Below are positions 8,010 through 15,218 of a stretch of 22,161 bases of DNA, one piece after another; the first letter of the stretch is position 1; every line of letters starts with the position of its first letter. The notes beneath the pieces are model-generated. The model ran no database searches. It saw nothing but the letters and a program-made list of their open reading frames with translations, and was not told the origin of the DNA. The DNA comes from Candidatus Humimicrobium oleiphilum (lineage in GTDB: Bacteria; Actinomycetota; Humimicrobiia; Humimicrobiales; Humimicrobiaceae): the NCBI GenBank assembly GCA_002304935.1, contig DBPS01000002.1, positions 11,690 through 33,850 on the forward strand, written 5' to 3'. The position numbers were made by a program, and so were the translations under genes.

Positions 8010-8070
8010 CACGAGTTTTAAGCGGCAGGGTTAGTCTGGAAACGGGCTGGCCTCCCATCTGGAAAGGAGG
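8008..8070 (+). ncRNA. Moco/Tuco riboswitch aptamer in the tupABC leader
   Basis: The stretch contains ACGAG (8011-8015), GCGGCAGGG (8022-8030), a small hairpin AGTC/GGCT (8033-8036 with 8045-8048), then CCTCCC followed by GGAAAGGAGG. The last two form a hairpin of CCTCC (8051-8055) with GGAGG (8066-8070). The order GCAGGG, GCCTCCC and GGAAAGGAGG matches the Moco RNA motif, whose members precede molybdenum and tungsten cofactor or transport genes. Variants linked to tungsten genes are thought to sense Tuco. The following genes are tungstate transport and moaA, exactly the expected regulon. The match is from memory of the consensus, so a covariance-model search is needed. Ends are approximate. 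Confidence 0.75.
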
Positions 8071-8077
8071 AAAAGTA

Positions 8078-8128
8078 ATGGTTGTTAGTTTTTATAAAGC
8101 TAATAAAGAATACTATCTTCTTTGTTAG
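8078..8128 (+). CDS. Possible 16-codon leader peptide of the tup operon
   Basis: ATG at 8078-8080 opens a 16-codon frame (MVVSFYKANKEYYLLC) ending in TAG at 8126-8128. The ribosome site GGAGG (8066-8070) is 7 nt upstream, ideal spacing. It is the same strand that closes the last hairpin of the riboswitch. The frame runs through both arms of the terminator hairpin, so a ribosome on it would stop the terminator from folding. No codon run typical of amino-acid attenuators is seen. Translation has not been shown; the call rests on the ribosome site and the overlap with the terminator. Confidence 0.45.
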   Translation: MVVSFYKANKEYYLLC

Positions 8129-8135
8129 CTTTTTT
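8096..8135 (+). terminator. Intrinsic terminator in the tup leader
   Basis: Arms 8096-8110 and 8118-8132 pair over 15 bp, with a single G-U wobble (T at 8104 with G at 8124) and a 7-nt loop. A run of six T begins at 8130. It lies between the aptamer and tupA with no full gene before it, so it is best read as the expression platform of the riboswitch. The upstream segment TTAGTTTT (8085-8092) can pair instead with the first arm (8096-8103), giving a competing hairpin. Confidence 0.75.
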
Positions 8136-8209
8136 AATTAATGCGCTAGTATATGTATTAATTAAAATAATTTTTTTTAATGATTCAAATTTACAGAAAG
8201 AGAATTACA

Positions 8210-9043
8210 ATGAAAAAAAGATTGATGGCTTTATGCCTTATTTTGGTTTTTGTTTTATCAGCCAATATTCTTTTTATGGCTTCATGTTCCGGTCCGGCGA
8301 AGAAAGAACTCATACTTGCATCAACGACAAGTACTGCTGACAGCGGGCTTTTTGACGTCATGCTGCCTGAATTTGAAAAAATAAGCGGCTATAAAGTAAA
8401 GTTAATTGCTGTGGGAACTGGTGAAGCAATTGAAATGGGCCAGAAAGGTGATGCCGATGTTCTTATGGTGCATTCAAGAAAAGCAGAGGATCAGTTTATG
8501 GAAGAAGGATATGGTTCAGTCAGAAAAGATGTAATGCATAATGATTTTATCATTGTCGGTCCTGCAGAAGATCCGGCCCAGATTAAAGGCAAAAGTGCAG
8601 TAGATGCCCTAAAGGCAATTGCTGAGAGCGGCAGTCTTTTTATTTCAAGAGCTGATAAATCGGGAACTCATAATAAAGAAATGTCCATCTGGGAAAAAGC
8701 TGGGATAACTCCTGAAGGCGACTGGTATACTGAAACAGGCCAGGGTATGGGGGAAACACTTACAATAACTCAGGACAAACAAGCGTATACTATAGCAGAT
8801 AGAGGAACATGGCTTGCCATGGCAGATGATTTTACCCTGGAAATCCTGGTTGAGGGTGACAGTTCATTATTTAATCCTTATGGCGTAATAGCAGTTAATC
8901 CGGAAAAATTCCCGGATGTCAATAATGAGGGCGCTCTTGCCTTTATCGAATATGTAACAGGTGAAAAAGGTCAGGCGCTTATCAAAGATTTCGGAGTTGA
9001 TAAATATGGCCAGCCTTTATTCTACCCTGATGTCATAAAATAA
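8210..9043 (+). CDS. tupA: Tungstate ABC transporter, substrate-binding lipoprotein TupA
   Basis: Protein of 277 aa from the ATG at 8210. The N-terminus MKKRLMALCLILVFVLSANI with MASC is a lipoprotein signal, and Cys26 would be lipidated to hold the protein at the outer membrane face. The -3 residue of the lipobox is Met, slightly unusual. The mature part begins ELILASTTSTADSGLF, the oxyanion-binding TTST motif of TupA. Later come ADKSGTHNKEMSIW and the tungstate-type TGQGMGETL region. An upstream in-frame ATG at 8180 would add ten residues before the signal and lacks a ribosome site, while AGAAAGAG precedes 8210. It is regulated, by position, through the riboswitch and terminator ahead of it. 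TupA and related anion-binding proteins look alike, but the motif and operon favour tungstate. Confidence 0.9.
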   Translation: MKKRLMALCLILVFVLSANILFMASCSGPAKKELILASTTSTADSGLFDVMLPEFEKISGYKVKLIAVGTGEAIEMGQKGDADVLMVHSRKAEDQFMEEGYGSVRKDVMHNDFIIVGPAEDPAQIKGKSAVDALKAIAESGSLFISRADKSGTHNKEMSIWEKAGITPEGDWYTETGQGMGETLTITQDKQAYTIADRGTWLAMADDFTLEILVEGDSSLFNPYGVIAVNPEKFPDVNNEGALAFIEYVTGEKGQALIKDFGVDKYGQPLFYPDVIK

Positions 9044-9061
9044 TAGTAAAGGATATATGTC

Positions 9062-9781
9062 ATGGAATTGATATTTAATGGTATAAAACAAGCTTTTATT
9101 CTCATATTTACCGGAGATAAAGAAGTATGGGAAATAGTTTTTCTCACTATCAAAGTCTCGGGTATTGCAACTATAATTTCCATGCTCTTGGGAATACCGG
9201 TGGGGTTTTTTACCGGACTGAATCAATTCCATGGCAAAAAGATACTGGTTTCATTTATAAATACCGGAATGGGACTTCCCCCTGTAGCAGCAGGACTGAT
9301 GGTCGCCCTTCTTTTATGGAGATCAGGACCTCTGGGCTTCATGGCCATAATGTATACCCCTACTGCAATGGTTATTGCGCAGATACTCATTGCCACGCCA
9401 TTGATTGCAGGAATAACGATGGCAGCAGTCGCACAGGTTAACCCAAAATTAAAGCTAATGGCAGTGTCGCTTGGAGCAGGAAGGCTGAGCATGTCCTGGC
9501 TTCTTTTCAAAGAGGCAAAGCTTCCCGCCCTTTCAGCTATCATAGCAGGTTTTGGAGGAGTAATATCAGAAGTCGGGGCAGTAATGATGGTCGGGGGAAA
9601 TATCAAGGGAAGCACAAGAGTACTGACTACTTCAACTGTGCAGATGGTAAGGATGGGAGAGATTGAACTTGCAATTGCCATGGTACTGATTCTATTATTT
9701 TTAACTTTTCTGGTTAATTTCATACTTACAATAATACAACAGCAGGATAAGGAAAAATGGCAGGTAAAATACTGGAAATAA
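9062..9781 (+). CDS. tupB: Tungstate ABC transporter, permease TupB
   Basis: Protein of 239 aa with about six membrane helices, the typical BPD_transp_1 permease size. The cytoplasmic EAA loop reads AVSLGAGRLSMSWLLFKEAKLPALSAIIAGFG (about residues 135-166) and would contact TupC. The TupB-type N-terminus (ELIFNGIKQAFILIFTGDKEVWEI) and the segment GLPPVAAGLMVALLLWRSGPLGF are recognisable. It starts 18 bp after tupA with an AAAGGA site. Its 3' end overlaps tupC by 25 bp, so the two are probably translationally coupled. Confidence 0.92.
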   Translation: MELIFNGIKQAFILIFTGDKEVWEIVFLTIKVSGIATIISMLLGIPVGFFTGLNQFHGKKILVSFINTGMGLPPVAAGLMVALLLWRSGPLGFMAIMYTPTAMVIAQILIATPLIAGITMAAVAQVNPKLKLMAVSLGAGRLSMSWLLFKEAKLPALSAIIAGFGGVISEVGAVMMVGGNIKGSTRVLTTSTVQMVRMGEIELAIAMVLILLFLTFLVNFILTIIQQQDKEKWQVKYWK

Positions 9782-10842
9782 AAGACTTAAAAAAAAGGTT
9801 TTCATCTGATTTTTTATTAGACATTAAAAGCTTAAGTATAAATGAGAATGAAATATTTACCCTTATAGGCCCAAACGGCTCAGGAAAGAGCACCCTTATA
9901 TATTTAATAAATCTTCTCATGCCGGCTGACAGCGGAAAAATATTTTTTGAAAACGAAGACATACTTGCAAGAAAGATCGATAAGCCTGCAGTCAGAAAAA
10001 AAATGGGCGTAGTATTTCAGGAACCTTTACTGTTTAATACTTCTGTTTATAATAATCTTGTAATGGGGCTGAAATTAAGAAGCGGAAACGTTGAAAAATA
10101 TAAAAATAATCTTGATTTTCTGATTAAAAAACTCAGGTTAAAGGAACTTCTTGGCAGATCGCCAAAGACTTTGTCAGGTGGCGAAAAACAGAAAGTAAGT
10201 CTGGCAAGAGCGCTACTTCTTAATCCCAGGATCTTGTTACTTGACGAACCTCTTGCTAATATAGACCAGGCAACAAAAGATGAGTTTAGTGAAACTTTCT
10301 TCAAAATTTTAAAAGAAAAAGGCACTACTACTCTGTATATCACTCATGACCGCAATGAGGCAATGGCAATTTCTGACAATATAGGCGTAATTGACAGTGG
10401 AAAAATTGAACAGACGGGTCCCAGGGAAGAGGTATTTCGAAAACCGATAAATGAAAAGGTAGCAAAATTTGTCGGTGTGGAGACTTTGGTGTCAGGGATT
10501 GTTGTTAACTCTGTCAATGGTGTTTTGGAAATAAAAATAAATGACATTAAGATTTTTGCAGTTGGAAAAAGAGACTTAAATGAAAAAATTACAATAAGCA
10601 TAAGACCTGAAGATGTCATGCTTTTAAGTGATGTAAGTGAGCCTGAGAAATTATCTACCTTAAACATCTTTAAGGGCATAACTACTGAAATAAAGGATAT
10701 GGGTATGTTTAAAAAAGTAGAGATAGACTGCGGGTTTGCTCTGGTTGCGTATATTACTGAAACCTCAGCAAAAAAATTTAATTTAAAAAAAGGAAGCCAG
10801 ATATATGCTGCAATAAAAGCTACATCGGTTCATTTGTTTTAA
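9757..10842 (+). CDS. tupC: Tungstate ABC transporter, ATP-binding protein TupC
   Basis: Protein of 361 aa. The ATPase domain has Walker A GPNGSGKST (38-46), Q-loop VVFQEP (85-90), signature LSGGE (139-143), Walker B ILLLDEP (159-165) and H-loop His197. After about residue 235 a C-terminal domain begins (SGIVVNSVNGVLEIKINDIK, then SIRPEDVMLL). This resembles the TOBE/Mop-type regulatory domains of anion importers, which often bind the transported oxyanion and inhibit uptake. Many TupC proteins are shorter, so the extension suggests trans-inhibition by tungstate or molybdate. It starts inside the end of tupB with AAGGAAAA as its ribosome site. Confidence 0.92.
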   Translation: MAGKILEIKDLKKRFSSDFLLDIKSLSINENEIFTLIGPNGSGKSTLIYLINLLMPADSGKIFFENEDILARKIDKPAVRKKMGVVFQEPLLFNTSVYNNLVMGLKLRSGNVEKYKNNLDFLIKKLRLKELLGRSPKTLSGGEKQKVSLARALLLNPRILLLDEPLANIDQATKDEFSETFFKILKEKGTTTLYITHDRNEAMAISDNIGVIDSGKIEQTGPREEVFRKPINEKVAKFVGVETLVSGIVVNSVNGVLEIKINDIKIFAVGKRDLNEKITISIRPEDVMLLSDVSEPEKLSTLNIFKGITTEIKDMGMFKKVEIDCGFALVAYITETSAKKFNLKKGSQIYAAIKATSVHLF

Positions 10843-10883
10843 AATAAAAAATAGTAAATAATTATATAAAAAATGGAAACTAA

Positions 10884-11951
10884 ATGAATAATTCTCTCGT
10901 AGACAGTCACGGAAGAGAAATAAAATACCTGAGACTTTCGGTTACAGACCGCTGTAACTTAAGATGCGTTTACTGCATGCCAAAAAAAGGCATAAAGCTT
11001 CTTGAAAGAGAAGAGATACTTTCTTTTTCAGAAATACTAAGAATTGTGGACATATTTACAAAACTTAAAATCAGAAAAGTAAGGCTCACAGGCGGAGAGC
11101 CTCTTGTAAGGGAAGACATAGATAATCTTGTTGAAAGCCTTATCGCTGCCAACCCGGAGATTGATTACGCAATTACAACAAATGGTACGCTTCTGGATAA
11201 GCATTATAAGAAATTTGCTGATTGCGGACTTAAAAAAATTAACATATCTCTGGATACCCTGGGTGCCAGTAAATATTCACTGCTTACCCGCAATAAAATA
11301 TATACGCCTCAGATGATTTTGGATTATATTGACAAAGCTACCAGCTATGGCTTAAAGGACATAAGGATAAATTCAGTCATAAGCGGTTTTAATGATAAAG
11401 AAGATATCAGAAGCATGGTAGACCTGGCCATCATAAAGCATATCAGGATCAGGTTCATTGAAGCAATGTCAACTAATAAGCTACCTGACAGATATATAGA
11501 ATGTGGAAGACCAAGCTACAGCCATGACAATGGTTTATCGGCTTCAGGAGATACAAATGATGCTTTTACAAATGATAATTTCAAAGAAAATATCATCAAC
11601 ATTTTAAACGAATTCGGAACTGTCAGTAAAGTTAAAAACCTAAATGAGCTCGGACCAGCCAGCTATTACAGAATCGACAATAGTGACGGCCTTATCGGGA
11701 TAATCTCTAACGGTGCAAGTTACTGCAATAATTGCAACAGGATAAGGCTTACAAGCGATGGAAGGTTAAAACTTTGCCTTTACTCCAAAAACAGCCTTAA
11801 TTTAAAAAAGCTGCTAAGAAGCGGCTCTTCAGACCTGGAAATTTCTCAAGTCATAGAAAAATATGTAAATAAAAAACCCTGTAACAAATTTTCAAACAAA
11901 AGTGGCAAAAAGATATTGTTACCGGAATATATGAACAGAGTGGGTGGTTAA
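10884..11951 (+). CDS. moaA: GTP 3',8-cyclase MoaA
   Basis: Protein of 355 aa. This radical SAM enzyme makes the first intermediate of molybdopterin from GTP. The SAM cluster cysteines are C24, C28 and C31 (DRCNLRCVYC), and LTGGEPL is at 68-74. The second cluster uses C281, C284 and C298 (YCNNCNRIRLTSDGRLKLC). The C-terminal Gly-Gly needed for catalysis is present (NRVGG). An extra segment of about 30 polar residues (about 201-232, including SYSHDNGLSASGD) lies after FIEAMS, where most MoaA proteins have a short loop. That explains the greater length. It follows tupC by 41 bp, in the same operon. Confidence 0.95.
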   Translation: MNNSLVDSHGREIKYLRLSVTDRCNLRCVYCMPKKGIKLLEREEILSFSEILRIVDIFTKLKIRKVRLTGGEPLVREDIDNLVESLIAANPEIDYAITTNGTLLDKHYKKFADCGLKKINISLDTLGASKYSLLTRNKIYTPQMILDYIDKATSYGLKDIRINSVISGFNDKEDIRSMVDLAIIKHIRIRFIEAMSTNKLPDRYIECGRPSYSHDNGLSASGDTNDAFTNDNFKENIINILNEFGTVSKVKNLNELGPASYYRIDNSDGLIGIISNGASYCNNCNRIRLTSDGRLKLCLYSKNSLNLKKLLRSGSSDLEISQVIEKYVNKKPCNKFSNKSGKKILLPEYMNRVGG

Positions 11952-11953
11952 AA

Positions 11954-12451
11954 TTGAATCAGATAATTACTGGAAAAATTCTGTCAATCAATATCAGCGA
12001 GGAAAAACATGTGACAAAATCACCAGTTAATTTTGCACTAATCGTTAAGAACGGCATTGAAAATGATGCACATAAGGGATTTGGCCACAGGCAGATAAGC
12101 CTTATGGCTGATGAGGATATTGATATTGTAAGAAAGTCTATACCGACTATCAAGCCAGGGGATTTTGGAGAAAATATCATAACAAGAGGACTGAATCTTA
12201 CAGATTTAAAAGTCGGTTCCAGGATTTATATTGCTGAAGCAAAAAAAGATATTAACACTATTATCCCTGGTGAGGATTTAAAAGATATCGTGATACTTGA
12301 AGTAACTCAGATAGGCAAAGAGTGCATACACCCCTGCTCTATTTTTGAAAAACTGGGATTTTGCATAATGCCCCAGAAAGGTATTTTTTGCAGGGTGATA
12401 CAGGGAGGCCCTATCAGGCCAAACGATACTATATTTTTATCAGGAAATTAA
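11954..12451 (+). CDS. MOSC-domain protein
   Basis: Protein of 165 aa covering one MOSC domain, the fold also found at the C-terminus of Moco sulfurases. Motifs: NDAHKGFGHRQISLMADEDI, KPGDFGENIITRGLNL, VGSRIYI, and near the end IGKECIHPCSIFEKLGFCIMPQKGIFCRVIQGG. The last segment holds the conserved Cys thought to carry sulfur or bind cofactor. Single-domain MOSC proteins are common in cofactor operons but their job is not settled. The start is a TTG 2 bp after the moaA stop, and the only site is the GGTGG inside the moaA end, so it probably depends on coupling. It may sulfurate or carry W/Mo cofactor for FdhA. Confidence 0.85.
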   Translation: MNQIITGKILSINISEEKHVTKSPVNFALIVKNGIENDAHKGFGHRQISLMADEDIDIVRKSIPTIKPGDFGENIITRGLNLTDLKVGSRIYIAEAKKDINTIIPGEDLKDIVILEVTQIGKECIHPCSIFEKLGFCIMPQKGIFCRVIQGGPIRPNDTIFLSGN

Positions 12452-12500
12452 AATAATTGCAGTCAGTGTTTATTCTTGCTTATAGACAGGAGGGAACTTT

Positions 12501-13010
12501 ATGAAAAAAGCATATACTGTATCGGTTATTACTGTTTCGGACAAATGCTCAAAAGGCTTAAGAGAAGACAGAAGCGGATCTTATCTGGTAGATTTTTTTA
12601 AAGAAAATAATTGGGAAGTTACAAACTATATAGTAATACCTGATGAATATGAACTTATTTTTAATAATATAAAAAATATCTGTGATAATAAAAACACTGA
12701 CCTGATTATCACAACCGGCGGCACAGGTTTCTCTGTAAGAGATATAACCCCGGAAGCTACCAAGGCCGTAATAGAGCGTGAAGTACCTGGAATTTCTGAA
12801 TTTATCAGGTCAGAAGGACAGAAAAAAACACCCCGCTCTATCCTGTCAAGGGGAATAAGCGGGATTAGAAAGAGAACGCTCATAATAAATTTCCCTGGCA
12901 GCATAAAAGCTGTCAAAGAAAGCATTGAAGCTATTTTTAAAGCAGTAGTACATGGTGTTGACATACTTACAAACCGCGATACTGAATGCGGAGAGGAGAT
13001 AAAACAGTGA
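12501..13010 (+). CDS. mogA: Molybdopterin adenylyltransferase, MogA/MoaB family
   Basis: Protein of 169 aa. It adenylates molybdopterin to prepare it for metal insertion by MoeA. Motifs: VSVITVSDKCSKGLREDRSG, LIITTGGTGFSVRDITPEATKAVIEREVPGISEFIRSEG and LIINFPGSIKAVKESIEAI, the complete MoCF_biosynth core. A strong site, AGGAGGGAA, precedes the ATG by 6-7 nt. The stop codon overlaps the GTG start of moaC (GTGA). MogA and MoaB cannot be separated reliably by sequence alone. In bacteria with MoeA either performs the same step. Confidence 0.93.
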   Translation: MKKAYTVSVITVSDKCSKGLREDRSGSYLVDFFKENNWEVTNYIVIPDEYELIFNNIKNICDNKNTDLIITTGGTGFSVRDITPEATKAVIEREVPGISEFIRSEGQKKTPRSILSRGISGIRKRTLIINFPGSIKAVKESIEAIFKAVVHGVDILTNRDTECGEEIKQ

Positions 13011-13513
13011 AAGGCTGCGATAAAAAAAAGACAGAGCCAGTAGAACTGACCCACATAGATACTGAAGGAAAAGCACGCATAGTAGATGTTTCTGAGAAAA
13101 AAGAGACTTTAAGGAATGCAAAAGCTCATGGCTTTATAATTGCTGATAAAGAGATAATAAAAAAAATAAAGGAAAACGAAATAAAAAAAGGCGATGTATT
13201 TGCAGTGGCAAAACTAGGGGCAATTTCTGCAGCAAAAAAGACTTCCGATTTAATATTGCTGTGCCATCAGATTAAAATTACTTCAGTAGATTTGGAATTT
13301 AAGATAATTGATGAGGAAAACAAGATAATTGCCAGTTCAGCTGTCACAGGCTATGACAAGACAGGAGTTGAAATGGAAGCTCTTACGGCAGTTTCAATAG
13401 CGCTGTTAAATATATATGATATGTGTAAGGCCTTATCCAAAAAAATGGTAATCGGTGGAATTGAATTGCTTGAAAAAACTGGCGGAAAATCTGATTATAA
13501 GAAGCAGATTTAA
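13007..13513 (+). CDS. moaC: Cyclic pyranopterin monophosphate synthase MoaC
   Basis: Protein of 168 aa, normal for MoaC. It converts the MoaA product to cyclic pyranopterin monophosphate. Recognisable segments: LTHIDTEGKARIVDVSEK, KGDVFAVAKLGAISAAKKTSDLILLCHQIKIT and VTGYDKTGVEMEALTAVSIALLNIYDMCKALSKKM. The residues of the known active site (Lys and Asp in YDKTGVEMEAL, His in LCHQ) are intact. The frame is open from an ATG at 12986, but AGGAG (12994-12998) lies 8 nt before the GTG at 13007. That GTG overlaps the mogA stop by 4 bp, so GTG is the likely start. It is the last gene of the rightward operon. Confidence 0.95.
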   Translation: MKGCDKKKTEPVELTHIDTEGKARIVDVSEKKETLRNAKAHGFIIADKEIIKKIKENEIKKGDVFAVAKLGAISAAKKTSDLILLCHQIKITSVDLEFKIIDEENKIIASSAVTGYDKTGVEMEALTAVSIALLNIYDMCKALSKKMVIGGIELLEKTGGKSDYKKQI

Positions 13514-13603
13514 TTTCTTGGTCAAAAACAATCTTTGATAAATAACTGTGATGCAGAAGGTTAAAAGTTTACCTGTTGCGCTTGAATAAATTATTTAATA
13601 CTT

Positions 13604-13688
13604 GGGGAAAAGCGCTCTTTGTCTGGGAATATGTAAAATACCATGTTCTGTATTTCTTTCATCCAGGAGCGCTTTTTATCCCCTTTTT
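13604..13688. terminator. Long bidirectional terminator between moaC and mobA
   Basis: GGGGAAAAGCGCTC (13604-13617) pairs with GAGCGCTTTT (13667-13676) and CCCC (13680-13683), with a short ATT bulge. Inside, CTGG (13623-13626) pairs with CCAG (13663-13666) and AAATAC (13636-13641) with GTATTT (13650-13655). Five T follow on the + strand at 13684-13688, and A-rich sequence precedes the other side. It sits between convergent operons, as expected for a shared terminator. The structured loop of about 35 nt is longer than usual. Confidence 0.7.
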
Positions 13689-13715
13689 ATTTCTAACAAA
13701 AGATAGAAATTATAA

Positions 13716-14336
13716 TTAAAGCATCTCGCTTATTCTGGCAAAATCTTCTTTGGTATTGATATTAGCAAAAAAATTTAAGCTTCTATCAAACCTTGATGCT
13801 ACTTCTTCATTTATATAAAGAACTTCCCGTTCTTTAAGCATTCGATAAAAACTATAAATGCCATTGCTGATATTTTCAGCTATGACTTTCTTTAGTCCTA
13901 CTGAATAAAATCCATGAAAAGGTTCAATGCCTTTCTGCCTCTGGGTTACAACAGCATCATATCTGTATTTTATGATTTCCTGTTTCATGTATCTTATGAA
14001 ATCATAATTAATCAAAGGCATGTCACATGCAATAAGAAAACAATAGCTGCTGTTAGCTGCCATCAAACCAGTATATAGTCCAGCGATAGGACCTATGCCG
14101 CGAATAACATCACTGACAATTTTTATATCGTTATAGTCACAGTATTTATCCGGCTTGTTAGTTACCAGAATAATTTCCTCAAAGCATCCCCTGAGATTAT
14201 TGATAACAATATCAATCAACTTTTTATCATTTACCCTTGCAAATGCTTTGTCAATTCCAGCTCTGGTACTATTACCGCCGGCATTTATAATGGCAGTATT
14301 AAAAAGCGTTTTCATTTTATCTGTGCCAGTAATCAC
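13716..14336 (-). CDS. mobA: Molybdenum cofactor guanylyltransferase MobA
   Basis: Protein of 206 aa that adds GMP to the molybdopterin cofactor to form the bis-MGD type cofactor that formate dehydrogenases need. Motifs: AIINAGGNSTRAGIDKAFARV (the family's LAGGxSxRMGxDK with Ile-Asn at the start), DVIRGIGPIAGLYTGLMA, FLIACDMPLINYDFIRYM (metal Asp) and GIEPFHGFYS. The frame opens with a GTG at 14334-14336 that overlaps the stop codon of the formate channel gene by 1 bp. An ATG at 14313-14315 would begin MKTLFNTAIINAGG, closer to the family norm. Neither has a strong ribosome site. It is the last gene of the formate dehydrogenase operon. Confidence 0.9.
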   Translation of the reverse strand: MITGTDKMKTLFNTAIINAGGNSTRAGIDKAFARVNDKKLIDIVINNLRGCFEEIILVTNKPDKYCDYNDIKIVSDVIRGIGPIAGLYTGLMAANSSYCFLIACDMPLINYDFIRYMKQEIIKYRYDAVVTQRQKGIEPFHGFYSVGLKKVIAENISNGIYSFYRMLKEREVLYINEEVASRFDRSLNFFANINTKEDFARISEML

Positions 14337-15178
14337 TATTGTTTTATTTTAGGTTCCTTAACATAAGTTAACCAATATATGCCAGCTATAATAAGAGAGC
14401 CGCCTACAATGTTCCCAAGGGTTACAGCTATAAGGTTTCCTGTCCACATAGTCCCCCAGTTTAGTGATGCAAGCTTGTCGCTCGAGATATTAAATACTTC
14501 AGCTGCTTTTGCTCCATACTGACCTTTTGCAAATATTCCAAGAGGTATGTAGTACATATTTGCTATGCTGTGCTCAAATCCCGACAGAACAAATAACATA
14601 ATTGGAAACCATATAGCTCCAATTTTTCCTATAATGTCATTTGCCGAATAAGCCAGCCAGACAGCCAGAACAACCAGGATATTACAAAGTATCCCTCGGA
14701 GGAAAGCTGGTCCGAATCCTATCTGTACTTTTTGTAAAGCCGCGTTAATTGCAACTGCCCCCAATTTTCCACCGGATGTATTTAAAAGACCTGTACCATA
14801 AATTGTCAATGCAAGAAGAACAGATCCTACAAGATTGCTGACATAAACAAAAAACCAGTTTTTCAAGAGTTTGCTAAATCTTATTTTTCTTTCAAAAAGT
14901 GCTATTGTCATCAGATTATTGCCTGTAAAAAGCTCTGCGCCAGCCATTACAACAAGCATAAGTCCTACAGGAAATACTGCTGCGCCCGCAAATTTGGCAA
15001 CACCCGCTGAGTCAATGCTGTGAGAAATCATCTGTGATGCAAATCCCCCAAAAGCAATAAATATTCCTGCCAGGATTCCGAGTAAAATCATCTTCCAGAC
15101 ACTTAACTGTGATTTCACTACCCCCACGTTTACTGTGGCCAGGCCACATTCTTTTGGTGTTAGAAATTCCTTTTCCAT
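14336..15178 (-). CDS. fdhC: Formate/nitrite (FNT) family transporter, FdhC/FocA-like
   Basis: Protein of 280 aa with six membrane helices, a pentameric channel family for formate, nitrite or bisulfide. Family motifs: GIFIAFGGFAS (about 39-49), AGAELFTGNNLM (79-90), the broken-helix NLVGSVLLA, and GFEHSIANMYYIPLGIF (201-216) with the central gating His203. RGILCNILVVLAVWLA is also typical. A ribosome site, AGAGGAC, lies about 7 nt before the ATG. Placement between fdhD and mobA in a formate dehydrogenase operon points to formate rather than nitrite. Direction of flow cannot be told from sequence. Confidence 0.93.
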   Translation of the reverse strand: MEKEFLTPKECGLATVNVGVVKSQLSVWKMILLGILAGIFIAFGGFASQMISHSIDSAGVAKFAGAAVFPVGLMLVVMAGAELFTGNNLMTIALFERKIRFSKLLKNWFFVYVSNLVGSVLLALTIYGTGLLNTSGGKLGAVAINAALQKVQIGFGPAFLRGILCNILVVLAVWLAYSANDIIGKIGAIWFPIMLFVLSGFEHSIANMYYIPLGIFAKGQYGAKAAEVFNISSDKLASLNWGTMWTGNLIAVTLGNIVGGSLIIAGIYWLTYVKEPKIKQ

Positions 15179-15218
15179 ACTTTTTGTCCTCTTTCTGTTT
15201 CTGTTTGATTAATCATAT

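Noticed and set aside
8180..8209. Upstream in-frame ATG for tupA at 8180.
   Set aside because: It would add ten residues before the lipoprotein signal and has no ribosome site. The ATG at 8210 has AGAAAGAG at good spacing and starts directly with MKKR.
9223..9723. 166-codon open frame on the minus strand inside tupB.
   Set aside because: It is the antisense shadow of a conserved permease and shows no family motif.
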